From positions 1 to 44,776 of the forward strand of contig NZ_BMMU01000043.1 in the NCBI RefSeq assembly GCF_014646095.1: a DNA stretch of 44,776 bases. The letters are read 5' to 3'. Shown here in pieces: positions 15,024-24,279 of the stretch. Position 1 is the stretch's first letter. Each line of letters starts with the position of its first letter. The notes beneath the pieces are model-generated. The model made no database searches. It was not told the origin of the DNA and worked only from the letters and a program-made list of their open reading frames with translations. This stretch comes from Streptomyces lacrimifluminis. Lineage in GTDB: Bacteria; Actinomycetota; Actinomycetes; Streptomycetales; Streptomycetaceae. Both the position numbers and the translations under genes were made by a program.

Positions 15024-15409
15024 GCCACTGGGCGGACGGGTCGCCGGAGGACGATGAGGCCGAGGAGAGCCTGGTCAGGCCGTACACGATCACCCATGGG
15101 CGGACAGCCTCGGCGCGCGACGACCTCACCCTCATCACGGTGATCGCCACCGTCGCGCCCGACGAACGGCACGGCGACCGGGGTCTGCAGCCCGAACACC
15201 GCATGATCCTCCGGCAGTGCCGTGCGCCGGTGGCCCTCGCGGAGGTCGCCGCCGGGCTGAACCTGCCCGTGGCGGTGACGAAGATCCTCGTCGGCGATCT
15301 CCTCGCGCTCGACCGGGTGACGGCCCGGCCGCCGCTCGCGGTCGCGGTCGGCCAGGAAACCGACATGACTCTTCTGCAGGCGGTGAAGGATGCCCTACTC
15401 GGACTCTGA
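15020..15409 (+). CDS. DUF742 protein (CvnC type)
   Basis: The 129-residue protein has the DUF742 marks: VRPYTITHGRT near residue 16, then LQPEHRMIL and a winged-helix-like half (APVALAEVAAGLNLPVAVTKILVGDLL). It is the third member of the conservon and is thought to act in the complex between sensor and GTPase. The start is GTG 15020, sharing GTGA with cvnB. Its 3' end overlaps the GTPase gene by 20 bp. Confidence 0.92.
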   Translation: MSHWADGSPEDDEAEESLVRPYTITHGRTASARDDLTLITVIATVAPDERHGDRGLQPEHRMILRQCRAPVALAEVAAGLNLPVAVTKILVGDLLALDRVTARPPLAVAVGQETDMTLLQAVKDALLGL

Positions 15410-16013
15410 CGAACAGACCGGATCACAGGTGTGCGTGGCCGGGACGTCCACCACGCCCGCCGCGGTGAAAATACTGATCGCGGGCGGCTTCGGCGTCGGC
15501 AAGACCACCATGGTCGGCTCCGTGAGCGAGATCCCGCCCCTGCACACCGAGGAGCGGCTGACCGTCGCGGGACTCGGCGTGGACGACCTCGACGGGGTCG
15601 AGCGGAAGACCACGACGACCGTCGCCCTGGACTTCGGCCGGATCACCGTGAACAGCCAGCTCGTCCTGTACCTGTTCGGGACGCCGGGCCAGGAACGCTT
15701 CTGGTTCATGTGGAACGACCTGGTGCACGGGGCGCTCGGCGCGGTGGTCCTCGCGGACACCCGGCGGCTGGAGAGCAGTTTCGCGTCGATCGACTTCTTC
15801 GAGAGCCGTGGCGTCCCCTTCGTGGTCGGCGTCAACTGCTTCCACGGGCTGCGGGACCGCACGGTGGACGAGGTGCGGGACGCGCTCGACCTCGACCCGG
15901 GCATCCCGGTCGTCATGGGCGACCTCCGGGAGCGGCTGGACAGCAGGGACCTGCTGGTGGCCCTGGTCAACCTGCTGATGGCAGGCCGCCCGCCGGCCGC
16001 GGTCAGCGGCTGA
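15390..16013 (+). CDS. conservon small GTPase (CvnD type)
   Basis: The 207-residue ATP/GTP-binding protein has G1 GGFGVGKTT (about 32-40), threonines in the TTTTVALDFG switch segment, G3 FGTPGQERF and, in place of the usual NKxD, VNCF followed by HGL. This is the expected degenerate G4 of the family. It should act as the switch of the membrane complex. ATG 15390 lies within the end of the DUF742 gene and is the start used by the family. No cytochrome P450 (the CvnE type found in some conservons) follows. The operon ends at the strong hairpin at 16022-16061. Confidence 0.92.
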   Translation: MPYSDSDEQTGSQVCVAGTSTTPAAVKILIAGGFGVGKTTMVGSVSEIPPLHTEERLTVAGLGVDDLDGVERKTTTTVALDFGRITVNSQLVLYLFGTPGQERFWFMWNDLVHGALGAVVLADTRRLESSFASIDFFESRGVPFVVGVNCFHGLRDRTVDEVRDALDLDPGIPVVMGDLRERLDSRDLLVALVNLLMAGRPPAAVSG

Positions 16014-16021
16014 CGGTACGA

Positions 16022-16061
16022 CGAGGCGGCCCCCGGTGACCTGTCACCGGGGGCCGCCTCG
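16022..16061. terminator. 19-bp perfect-stem bidirectional terminator
   Basis: Bases 16022-16040 pair without a mismatch with 16043-16061, leaving only CT between the arms. It stands between the convergent conservon (stop at 16013) and the peptidase gene (minus-strand stop at 16091) and would serve both. There is no T tract. Confidence 0.85.
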
Positions 16062-16090
16062 CGATCAACTGCCCATACTTTCCAAGGTCG

Positions 16091-17560
16091 TTACGGCCGC
16101 AGCGTGGGCTCGCGCTCGATGTTGCGCTTGTCGAGCCTGGCGTCGTACGTCGCCAGCGGCTTGGCCACCGATGGGTTCGACCGGACGGCGGTCGAGGCGA
16201 CGCCGGCCCACTCCAGGATGCGGGCCGTGGCGAGCGCCTTCTGCTCGGGGACCAGACTCTCGACCTTCGCGCCGTGGTTCAGGCCGGGGGCGGTGAAGAC
16301 GTACGAGTCCTTCGCGCCCTTGCCGAGACGGAACGGCTCGGCGCTCCACGGGTCGTTCTGCCCGTTCACGAACAGCATGTGCCGGGCACGGTTCTTCACC
16401 CAGTTGTCGACGTCACGCATCGCCTGCGGCTGGAACCTCATCGAGATGTCCCGGGGGACGAAGTTGCGCGGCGGCTGGTAGCCGTAGCGGATGTACTTCT
16501 TCTCGATGTGCGGGAACTTGATGGTGGGCGCGCCGAGTTGGGTGCCCGCCTGGTAGTAGTACGGCGTGTACGGCTCCAGGCCCTGGTCGGTGTAGGCGGA
16601 GAACCCGATGATCGTGTCGATCGAGGTCCAGATGTCGTCGTCGGTCGCGTTCTTCGCGTCCGCCGGGATGGATTCGCAGTCGGCGAGCAGGCTGTACTGC
16701 CAGAATCCCCACACGTAGTCGAGCACGGTGGCCTCGTACGCCTTGTCGAGGCTGCCGATGGTGTCGAAGGTGGAGCCCTCGGCGACGGCGTACTCCGCGT
16801 ACTTCTTCTCCAGCGGCTCCCGGCGCACGAGCGCCTCGCGCTGTACGGCGTTCAGCCGGTCGCGGCACTCCTTGGTGCCGACGCGTGCGAAGAACCGGTC
16901 GTACGCCGAGTCCTCGTTGTTCACCACGTCGTTGGGGGCGACGTACGCGACGACGCCGTCCATGTCGCGCGGGTAGAAGCGCTCGTAGTACGTGGCGGTC
17001 ATGCCGCCCTTGGAACCGCCCGTGGACAGCCACTTCTTGGCGTAGATCGGCTTGAGCGCCTTGAAGACGCGGTGCTGGTCGCTGGCCGCCTGCCAGATGT
17101 CCAGCTTGGACCAGTCCGCCGGTTCGGGCCGGGACGGCGTGAAGAAGCGGTACTCCAGGGAGACCTGGTTGCCGTCGACGATCCGCGTCGGCTCGCTGCG
17201 ACTGGGGTTCGTGTTAACGAAGTACCCGCTGGTGAAGAAGACCGTCGGGCGTGAGACGTCCTTGTGCAGGACGGTGATGCGCTGCTGGAACGTGCCCTTG
17301 GACGGTCGCCGGTGGTCGATCGGCTGGGTGTAGTCGAGGACGAAGTACCGGTAGCCGGTGTACGGCTTCTCCTGGATCAGGCTCATGCCCGGGATCGCGA
17401 GGAGCCGGTCCTTGATGTCCGAACTGGCGGTGCTGGTGGTACTGGTACTGCTCTTGGTGCCGGATATGGCTTCCGGCTGAGCGGCGGTCGCCGCCCCCGC
17501 CGTACTCACGGTGCCTATCAGCACGGCGAGCGCGAGCAGCCATCTGAGCGCCTTGCGCAT
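16091..17560 (-). CDS. secreted S37-type tripeptidyl aminopeptidase
   Basis: The 489-residue protein starts with a Sec signal peptide (MRKALRWLLALAVLIG, cleavage after about residue 26) and a Ser/Thr-rich linker. The mature part is an alpha/beta-hydrolase with nucleophile motif STGGSKGGMT (Ser183), NGQNDPW for the acid and NHG for the histidine, as in the PS-10/S37 peptidases that remove N-terminal tripeptides. It probably degrades extracellular protein. ATG 17560 is preferred because GGGGAGGG sits a few bases upstream. An earlier start at 17581 would add an atypical leader. The gene shares the 16022-16061 terminator with the conservon. Confidence 0.88.
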   Translation of the reverse strand: MRKALRWLLALAVLIGTVSTAGAATAAQPEAISGTKSSTSTTSTASSDIKDRLLAIPGMSLIQEKPYTGYRYFVLDYTQPIDHRRPSKGTFQQRITVLHKDVSRPTVFFTSGYFVNTNPSRSEPTRIVDGNQVSLEYRFFTPSRPEPADWSKLDIWQAASDQHRVFKALKPIYAKKWLSTGGSKGGMTATYYERFYPRDMDGVVAYVAPNDVVNNEDSAYDRFFARVGTKECRDRLNAVQREALVRREPLEKKYAEYAVAEGSTFDTIGSLDKAYEATVLDYVWGFWQYSLLADCESIPADAKNATDDDIWTSIDTIIGFSAYTDQGLEPYTPYYYQAGTQLGAPTIKFPHIEKKYIRYGYQPPRNFVPRDISMRFQPQAMRDVDNWVKNRARHMLFVNGQNDPWSAEPFRLGKGAKDSYVFTAPGLNHGAKVESLVPEQKALATARILEWAGVASTAVRSNPSVAKPLATYDARLDKRNIEREPTLRP

Positions 17561-17678
17561 GCACCCTCCCCTATGAAACATCTGTGCGCCGGAAGCTATC
17601 GGAGCAACTACCGGCGCACCAGGGGAGATAGGGAAATCCCTCGGGCAGGGGATCAGGAAATAGGGTCGGGGAAGCGGA

Positions 17679-18074
17679 TCAGCACCGGATCCAGCCAGAG
17701 CTGACCGATCCCCGTCCGACCGCCCCCTGGATCCACACCTGCCGTCGCCCCGCGTGCACGGTCACCGGGCCGGCCCGCTTCGAGAACAGCCCCTTGTCGA
17801 CGACCGGACGCCCGCCCCGCGCCCGTATGCTCACCGACATCCACTGGCGGACGCCCGGCCGCTTGGGCACGGTCACCGCGCAGACGTAGCCGCTGCGCCG
17901 GTAGACGCGCACCACGCCGGTGGAGAAGGTCAGCGTTTTCGCCTTGCGGCCGGAGCACGCGGAAGCAGCGGAGGCCGCTTCGGCCGTACCCGGGCTCACA
18001 AGGGAGAGCATCCCGGACGCGGTCAGCACGGCCAGTGCCAGTGCCATGCGCCGCCGTACCCAACCAGCGCTCAC
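17679..18074 (-). CDS. small secreted protein of unknown function
   Basis: The 131-residue protein has a Sec signal peptide (RRRMALALAVLTASGMLSLV, cleavage near AEA-A at 33-34). The basic mature part of about 98 residues has three cysteines (40, 65 and the last residue 131) and beta-strand-like segments (VVRVYRRSGYVCAVTV, VTVHAGRRQVWIQG). I do not recognise the family. The start is GTG 18074, a few bases after GGGAGGGGAGA. It is followed by the S37 peptidase gene on the same strand after about 120 bases but is probably separately transcribed. Confidence 0.75.
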   Translation of the reverse strand: MSAGWVRRRMALALAVLTASGMLSLVSPGTAEAASAASACSGRKAKTLTFSTGVVRVYRRSGYVCAVTVPKRPGVRQWMSVSIRARGGRPVVDKGLFSKRAGPVTVHAGRRQVWIQGAVGRGSVSSGWIRC

Positions 18075-18149
18075 CGTCTCCCCTCCCGTTGCCGCGCATT
18101 ACCGTACTGATGTACGGACGCAGAGGCCATGGCCAACGGTTGCGTGGTG

Positions 18150-18258
18150 CTCCGCGGGAAGGTCGGTCGTACTTCGCCTGCGGGTCGCCTGTGGCTGGTC
18201 GCGCCCCGCGGCGGAGCCGCATATCGACACAGCCCCGCGCCCCTTTGGGGCGCGTCCA
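18150..18258. repeat. dispersed intergenic repeat, copy B, with terminator-like hairpin
   Basis: The block has GCGGGAAGGTCGGTCG, GTGGCTGGTCGCG, GCGGAGCCGCATATCGACAC and the perfect 8-bp hairpin CGCGCCCC-TTT-GGGGCGCG (18236-18254). It lies immediately after the stop of the ABC transporter gene (minus strand), so the hairpin probably ends that transcript. It shares its order of words with copy A (8290-8394). Confidence 0.7.
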
Positions 18259-18259
18259 G

Positions 18260-21200
18260 TCAGCGGGATGACGACGTAACCGGTTCCTCCTGGTCCGGTG
18301 CGCCTACGAAGGTCCGCCACAACTCGGCGTACTTGCCGTCGAGTTGGAGCAGTTCCTCGTGGGTGCCGTCCTCCGCGACCCGGCCGTGGTCCATGAGGAC
18401 GACCCGGTCGGCGCGGGCCGCCGTGGTGAGGCGGTGGGCGACGACGAGCGTCGTACGGCGGCCTGCGAGGCGGTCCGTGGCCTGGTTGACCTGGGACTCG
18501 GTGGCCAGGTCCAGTGCCGCCGTCGCCTCGTCGAGAAGCAGGATGTCCGGGTCGACCAGTTCCGCGCGGGCCAGCGCGATCAGCTGGCGCTGCCCCGCCG
18601 AGAGGTTGCGTCCGCGCTCGGCGACCTCGTGCAGGTAGCCGCCCTCCAGCGTGGCGATCATGTCGTGCGCCCCGACCGCCCGCGCCGCCGCCTCCACCTG
18701 GGCGTCGGTGGCGTCCGGCCGCCCGTAGGCGATGGCGTCCCGCACGGTCCCCTGGAACAGGTACGCCTCCTGCGGCACGACCCCGAGGCGATGGCGGTAC
18801 GAGGTGATGTCGAGGGCGCGCAGATCGGTGCCGTCGACGGTGACCCGGCCGCCGGTCGGGTCGTAGAAGCGGGCGACCAGCTTCACGAGCGTCGACTTGC
18901 CGGCGCCGGTCTCCCCGACGAAGGCGACGGTCTGCCCGGCCGGAATCGTCAACCGGACGCCGCTCAGGGCCTCTTCGGCGTCGTCGCCGGAACCGTACGC
19001 GAAGTCCACGCCCTCGAAGGCGATGTCCCCGCGCAGGGAGAGCACCTCCAGCGGTTCCTCGGCGGCCTGGGTCGAGGTCCGTTCCTGGAGGAGTTCCTGG
19101 ATGCGGCCCAGCGAGACCGTCGCCTGCTGGTACCCGTCGAAGACCTGCGAGAGCTGTTGCACGGGCGCGAAGAACAGGTCGATGTAGAGGAGGTAGGCGA
19201 CCAGCGCACCGGTCGTCAGCGTCCCGTCGTCGATCCGTCCCGCCCCCACGATCAGCACCGCCGCAGCCGCGACCGAGGCCAGCAGCTGCACGAAGGGGAA
19301 GTACACGGAGATCAGCCACTGCCCGCGCACGCGCGCCCGGCGATAACTGTCGCTGCCCTCCGCGAACCGCTTCGCGCCTGCCCGCTCGCCCCGGAACGCC
19401 TGCACGATCCGCAGCCCGGCCACCGACTCCTGGAGGTCGGCGTTGACCACGGACACGCGCTCACGGGCGAGTTCGTACGCCTTCACGCTCGCCCGGCGGA
19501 AGTAGAACGTCCCTACGACCAGCACGGGGATGGTGACGAACACGACGAGCGCGAGCTCTACGTCGATCACCACCAGGGCGACCATGATGCCGAAGAAGGT
19601 GACGACGGAGACGAAGGCGGTGACCAGCCCGGTCTGCAGGAACGTGGAGAGGGCGTCGACGTCCGTCGTCATCCTCGTCATGATCCGCCCGGTCAACTCC
19701 CGCTCGTAGTAGTCGAGTCCGAGGCGTTGCAGCTGGGCGAAGATCTTCAACCGGAGTGCGTACAGGACGCGTTCGCCGGTACGGCCCGTCATCCGCATCT
19801 CGGCGATCTGCGCCGCCCACTGGACGACGACGGACACCAGGGCGAGCCCGGCGGCCACCCACACCGCCCCCAGGGCGAGTTGGGAGACGCCCGAGTCGAT
19901 GCCGTGCCGGATCAGGATCGGCAGAAGCAGTCCCATCCCGGCGTCCACGGCGACCAGCGCGAGGCTCAGCAGCAACGGCTTCCCGAAGCCGCGCAGCAGC
20001 CGCTTCAGCCCGTACGACTCCTCGGGCGTGACCGCGCGCGCCTCGTCGATGCCCGGGGTGTCGACGGCCGGGGGCAACGCCTCGACCTGCGCGAGGAGTT
20101 CGGGCGTGGCCGGCATCCCGGCGAACGCGGTGTCCTTGGGCTCCCGGTCGCCGTTCCACAGCCTGGGGGTGACCCCGCGTTCGGCGTCGAACTCGGCGTC
20201 CAGCTCGTCCCGTACGGAGGTGTCCTCGGGCGGCGCGGAGGAGGGCAGGGCGCGGCCGGGCGAGACACCGCCCAGCTCGTCCGGGTCGGTCAGCAGCCGC
20301 CGGTACAGGGCGGAGCGGGCCTGGAGTTCCTCGTGGGTGCCGAGGTCGGCGAGGCGGCCGTCGTCGAGGACGGCGATGCGGTCGGCGAGGCCGAGGGTGG
20401 AGCGGCGGTGGGCGATGAGGAGGGTCGTCCGGCCCTCCATGACGTGGGTGAGCGCCTCGTGGATCTCGTGCTCGACGCGGGCGTCCACGGCGGAGGTGGC
20501 GTCGTCGAGGACGAGGAGCCGGGGGTCGGTGAGGATGGCGCGGGCGAGTGCGACGCGCTGCCGCTGGCCGCCGGAGAGGGTGAGGCCGTGCTCGCCGACC
20601 TTGGTGTCGTAGCCGTGGGGCAGGTCGGCGATGAAACGGTCCGCCTGGGCGGCGCGCGCGGCGGTGAGGATCTGTTCCTCGGTCGCGTCCGGACGGCCGT
20701 ACGCGATGTTGTTGCGGACGGTGTCGGAGAAGAGGAACGAGTCCTCGGGGACGAGCCCGATCGCGGCCCGGAGGGAGTCGAGGGTGAGTTCGCGGACATC
20801 GTGGCCGCCGATGAGGACCGCGCCGCGTGTCACGTCGTAGAAGCGCGGCAGGAGGAGCGAGACGGTCGACTTGCCGGAGCCGGAGGAGCCGACGACGGCG
20901 AGGGTCTCGCCGGGCCGGATCTCGAAGCTGAGCCCGTCGAGGACGGGGTGCTCGGGGTCGTACCCGAACGAGACGTCGTCGAACTCGACGGTGGCGGGGG
21001 CGTCGGCGGGCAGGTCCTTGTGCCCGTCGGCCAGGGAGGGCTTGGTGTCGATGAGTTCGAGGACACGCTCGGTGCCGGCCCGTGCCTGCTGCGCGACGGT
21101 CAGCACCATGGCGAGCATGCGCACGGGCCCGACGAGCTGCGCGAGATAGGTGGAGAAGGCGACGAACGTACCGAGCGTGATGTTCCCGCCCACGGCCAGC

Positions 21201-22072
21201 CAGCCGCCCACCGCGAGCATGGCGACCTGCCCGAGCACGGGCACGGCCTGCAGTACCGGGGTGTAGACGGAGTTGAACCGGATGGTCCGCAGCCGCCCCG
21301 CGAACAGGCGCCGCCCGACCTCCCTGAGCTTCCCCGTCTCCTGGTCCTCCTGCCCGAACCCCTTCACCACGCGTACGCCGGTCACGGCGCCGTCCACGAC
21401 ACCGGCGACGGCGGCGGCCTGGGCCTGCGCGTACCAGGTGGCCGGGTGGAGCTTCGTACGGCTGCGCTTGGCGACGATCCAGAGGGCGGGGGCGACGGCG
21501 AGCGCGACCAGGGTGAGCGGGAGGGACAACCAGGCCATGATCGCGAGGGAGATCACGAAGAGCAGCACGTTCCCGAGGGTCATCGGGAGCATGTAGAAGA
21601 GGCTCTGGATCAGCTGGAGGTCGCTGGTGGCCCGGCCGACGATCTGCCCGGTCGACATCTCGTCCTGACGGCGCCCGTCGAGCCGGGTGATCGTCTCGAA
21701 CATCTCCGTCCGCAGGTCGTACTGGACGTCGAGGGCGAGCCGTCCGCCGTAGTAGCGGCGGATGTACGTGAGGACGTAGACGAGGACGGCGGCGACGACG
21801 AGCGCGCCCGCCCAGGGGGCCATGGAGCGGCTCTTGTCGCCGATGACGTCGTCGATGATCACCTTGGTGATCAGCGGGACCAGCGCCATGAGGGCCATAC
21901 CGCCGAGGGACGCGCCCAGGGAGAGCACGACGTCCTTCGGATGCCGCCAGGCGTATCCGACCAGCCGCCGTGCCCATCCCGGTACAGCTACCGCTGCCGG
22001 TGCCTGTGCCGGTGCCGTTTCCGGCACCTGTTCCGGTTCGTGTACCGGCTTCCGCCCCCGCTGCTCTGCCAC
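18260..22072 (-). CDS. fused ABC exporter (TMD-NBD-TMD-NBD)
   Basis: At 1270 residues this is a full exporter in one chain: TMD1 (about 45-330), NBD1 with GSSGSGKST (395-403), LSGGQ (499-503) and LLVLDDATSAVD, then a linker, TMD2 and NBD2 with GETGAGKST, LSAGQRQ and ILLLDEATAALD. NBD1 has Asp where the catalytic Glu is expected after Walker B and Glu in place of the Q-loop Gln (LVPEDSFLF). NBD2 has both residues but an altered signature (LSAGQ). This is the asymmetric pattern of heterodimeric multidrug exporters with one degenerate ATP site. GTG 22072 follows GGAAGG at a good distance. GTG 22126 is an in-frame alternative. The N-terminal 30 residues are Pro/Ala/Glu-rich. The substrate is unknown. 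Confidence 0.92.
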   Translation of the reverse strand: MAEQRGRKPVHEPEQVPETAPAQAPAAVAVPGWARRLVGYAWRHPKDVVLSLGASLGGMALMALVPLITKVIIDDVIGDKSRSMAPWAGALVVAAVLVYVLTYIRRYYGGRLALDVQYDLRTEMFETITRLDGRRQDEMSTGQIVGRATSDLQLIQSLFYMLPMTLGNVLLFVISLAIMAWLSLPLTLVALAVAPALWIVAKRSRTKLHPATWYAQAQAAAVAGVVDGAVTGVRVVKGFGQEDQETGKLREVGRRLFAGRLRTIRFNSVYTPVLQAVPVLGQVAMLAVGGWLAVGGNITLGTFVAFSTYLAQLVGPVRMLAMVLTVAQQARAGTERVLELIDTKPSLADGHKDLPADAPATVEFDDVSFGYDPEHPVLDGLSFEIRPGETLAVVGSSGSGKSTVSLLLPRFYDVTRGAVLIGGHDVRELTLDSLRAAIGLVPEDSFLFSDTVRNNIAYGRPDATEEQILTAARAAQADRFIADLPHGYDTKVGEHGLTLSGGQRQRVALARAILTDPRLLVLDDATSAVDARVEHEIHEALTHVMEGRTTLLIAHRRSTLGLADRIAVLDDGRLADLGTHEELQARSALYRRLLTDPDELGGVSPGRALPSSAPPEDTSVRDELDAEFDAERGVTPRLWNGDREPKDTAFAGMPATPELLAQVEALPPAVDTPGIDEARAVTPEESYGLKRLLRGFGKPLLLSLALVAVDAGMGLLLPILIRHGIDSGVSQLALGAVWVAAGLALVSVVVQWAAQIAEMRMTGRTGERVLYALRLKIFAQLQRLGLDYYERELTGRIMTRMTTDVDALSTFLQTGLVTAFVSVVTFFGIMVALVVIDVELALVVFVTIPVLVVGTFYFRRASVKAYELARERVSVVNADLQESVAGLRIVQAFRGERAGAKRFAEGSDSYRRARVRGQWLISVYFPFVQLLASVAAAAVLIVGAGRIDDGTLTTGALVAYLLYIDLFFAPVQQLSQVFDGYQQATVSLGRIQELLQERTSTQAAEEPLEVLSLRGDIAFEGVDFAYGSGDDAEEALSGVRLTIPAGQTVAFVGETGAGKSTLVKLVARFYDPTGGRVTVDGTDLRALDITSYRHRLGVVPQEAYLFQGTVRDAIAYGRPDATDAQVEAAARAVGAHDMIATLEGGYLHEVAERGRNLSAGQRQLIALARAELVDPDILLLDEATAALDLATESQVNQATDRLAGRRTTLVVAHRLTTAARADRVVLMDHGRVAEDGTHEELLQLDGKYAELWRTFVGAPDQEEPVTSSSR

Positions 22073-22185
22073 TCCGGCGCCTTCCGTAGATCCGCGATTC
22101 CGCACTCCGCCGGTAAGCACCAACACGGGCGGAAGCGGATTTCATCCCTCCGCGATGGCTCCGCAATGCCTCCGGCCACGCGTGG

Positions 22186-23241
22186 TTACGACGTCCGGAC
22201 CCGCAGAAAGTAGAAGCGGGTCGTCTGCACGGCGTTCTGGTTGTCGTCGCTGACCAGCAGGACGCGCAGGCCCCCGTGGGTGCGACCGGTGACGACCATG
22301 CCCTCGACGTTGTCGAGGAGGGGGTTGGGCTGGGGCTGCTTGGCGGTCGCTCCCAGTGACGGGCAGTTCACGATGTCGGCGAGGAGGGTCTTCCGGACGA
22401 GACGTACACCGCCCTGGCCGGTGAGGTTCTCGACACCGCGCGTGTCCGTGGCGTGGCGCGGGTCGGCCAGGTAGAGGCGGACGGTGTTGCCGACGCCGGC
22501 GGTGAAACCTCGCTCCAGGACGAGGAGCCGGCCGTCGGGGGTCGCCGCGACCTCGGGGACACCCAGGCCGGTGTCGGTGCGGTAGGCGTACTGGGCACCC
22601 AGAGCGAAACGGCCGCCCCCGCGCTCCCAGGTCTGCCAGCGGACGATGCCGGTGGAGTCGCCGGAGATCGCGTACTCCATGGAGGCGAGGAGCGTACGGC
22701 CGCCGGGGAGGAGGGTGAGCCCCTCGAAGGTCTGGTTGGCGGTGGCGCGGCCGGCCGGGGCGACCTTGAGCGCGTCCGGCACCGGGAGACGGTCGAGGAT
22801 GCGTCCGTCGCGGGAGTAGCGGCGTACGGAGGGTTCCGTCTCGGAGGAGACGAGGCGGGTGCTGTCCCGGTCGACGACCAGGCCCTCGGAGTCGAGCGCG
22901 GCGCCGGTCTCGTCGGCGAGGGGGACGACGCCCGTCGGGCTCAGGGTCCGCCGGTCCAGGGTGAACAGGGACGAGCGGTCGGAGAGGGCGGCGAGGTTCC
23001 CGTCCCGGTCCACCGCGAGCGCGGAGAGGTTGCCGACGAAGGTGCCGTCGTACGTCGTCTTGTCGAGCGCGTCGGAGAAGCGGTCGAGGGAGACGGTGGG
23101 CGAACAGGCGTTACTGGCGGCGGTACCGGTGTCACGCGCGAGGGAGTTGGCGTTCGCCGGTCCGGCGGCGGTCAGACAGCTGGCCGCCGCCAGGCCGGCG
23201 GTGACCGTGGTGAGCAGGGTTCGCAGAGGTCGCAGGCGCAT
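22186..23241 (-). CDS. secreted esterase-like/phytase-like beta-propeller protein
   Basis: The 351-residue protein has a Sec signal peptide (PLRTLLTTVTAGLAAASCLTAAGPANA) and a repeated-strand fold of the esterase-like phytase family: FVGNLSALAVDRDGNLAALSDRS, DSEGLVVDRDSTRLVSSE, TFEGLTLLPGGRTLLASMEY, VPEVAATPDGRLLVLERGF and NVEGMVVTG. The acidic E-G-L/M positions line up as expected for metal or phosphate binding. Its physiological substrate is not known. I placed the start at ATG 23241, directly before the signal peptide. An in-frame start at 23307 gives an unlikely leader. It reads toward the ABC exporter gene but is separated from it by 113 bases. Confidence 0.8.
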   Translation of the reverse strand: MRLRPLRTLLTTVTAGLAAASCLTAAGPANANSLARDTGTAASNACSPTVSLDRFSDALDKTTYDGTFVGNLSALAVDRDGNLAALSDRSSLFTLDRRTLSPTGVVPLADETGAALDSEGLVVDRDSTRLVSSETEPSVRRYSRDGRILDRLPVPDALKVAPAGRATANQTFEGLTLLPGGRTLLASMEYAISGDSTGIVRWQTWERGGGRFALGAQYAYRTDTGLGVPEVAATPDGRLLVLERGFTAGVGNTVRLYLADPRHATDTRGVENLTGQGGVRLVRKTLLADIVNCPSLGATAKQPQPNPLLDNVEGMVVTGRTHGGLRVLLVSDDNQNAVQTTRFYFLRVRTS

Positions 23242-23336
23242 GGCGGTCACCGTAGATCGGGTCGGTGACGGCCGGGAGACGCTGCGGTGAAGTCGGTTCG
23301 CGGCCAACTCGCGGGCGGCCGGCGAACAGCTCGCGA

Positions 23337-24197
23337 TCAGCTCGCGGCGAGATCCCGGTGGACGACCTTGGCGATGCCCTCGATGGTCGCGATGCCGTAG
23401 TTCCAGGTGCTGTTGCCGTGGGTGAGCACCGTGATCATGTAGTCGTGGCCGCCGCCCTTGAACGTGCCGACGCTGTGCACGCGCCAGCCGTTCGTGGCGC
23501 GCTGCAGCCAGCCGTTCTTGACGTGCACGGAGACACCCGAGGGCGCGCCCTTCGGTGTGCCCCAGCGCTGGGACGCGACAACCTGGCTCATCAACTGCTG
23601 AATGTAAGCACGGGAGTTGTCGGTCAGGACGGCGTTGGTGATGGTGGTGAGGGCGAGGAGCTTCTGCTCGTCACGGGCGGTGATCTGGGTGAGACCCCAG
23701 TAGCCGTTCGCGCCGGGTTTGGTCTGCGTCATACCGGCAGCCGCGACGAAGGCCTTGATCTTCGTCAGGCCCAGCTGGTTCCACAGCTTCGTGGTCGACG
23801 CGTTGTCCGACTTGGTGATCATGGCCTTCGCGAGGTTCTTCTCGGTGGCCGTCAGGGCACGGTTCTGCTTCTGGGCATCCCAGAGCAGGGCCCCCAGGAC
23901 GGTCACCTTGACGACGCTGGCGGAGTCGTAGGCGGTCTGCGCCCGGTACACGCAGGTCGTCTTCGTGGTCCGGTCGAAGACACCGACGCTGACGGAGCCC
24001 CGACGGCCGGAGAGGGCGGTGGTGATGTCCCGCTTCAGCTTGGTGGCGAGGGCGGGCTTGGCGGACGTACAGCTGACGGCCGCCGTGGCCGCACCGGCGG
24101 GTGTCGCGGTGGCGACGAGCGACAGCACGGTCGCGGCACAGACTGCGGCGCCGCCGAGTACGCGGGCGCGCGCGGATCTGGATATGTGGTGATTCAT
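23337..24197 (-). CDS. secreted class A beta-lactamase-like serine hydrolase
   Basis: The 286-residue protein has a signal peptide (VLGGAAVCAATVLSLVATATPAGA) and the penicillin-recognising triads: SVVK (S-x-x-K) in YDSASVVKVTVLGAL, SDN in KSDNASTTKLW, and KNG in place of KTG (VKNGWLQ). The Glu166 region of true class A enzymes is not evident, so a peptidase or esterase role is as likely as beta-lactam hydrolysis. Starts at 24197 and, upstream, at 24224 are both possible. 24197 gives the usual short leader before the signal peptide. It is divergent from the GT39 gene, with 190 bases between them. Confidence 0.82.
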   Translation of the reverse strand: MNHHISRSARARVLGGAAVCAATVLSLVATATPAGAATAAVSCTSAKPALATKLKRDITTALSGRRGSVSVGVFDRTTKTTCVYRAQTAYDSASVVKVTVLGALLWDAQKQNRALTATEKNLAKAMITKSDNASTTKLWNQLGLTKIKAFVAAAGMTQTKPGANGYWGLTQITARDEQKLLALTTITNAVLTDNSRAYIQQLMSQVVASQRWGTPKGAPSGVSVHVKNGWLQRATNGWRVHSVGTFKGGGHDYMITVLTHGNSTWNYGIATIEGIAKVVHRDLAAS

Positions 24198-24279
24198 GGA
24201 GGTTCCCATCCCCGTGAAGGACATCAACGCGCCCCCGGCACGCTGGTGTTCTTCTGACTCACTTGCGCTGCGAATGGTT

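Noticed and set aside
18344..22213. Very long open frame (1289 codons) on the plus strand
   Set aside because: It is the antisense shadow of the ABC exporter, kept open by high GC at third positions; no domains or start signals.
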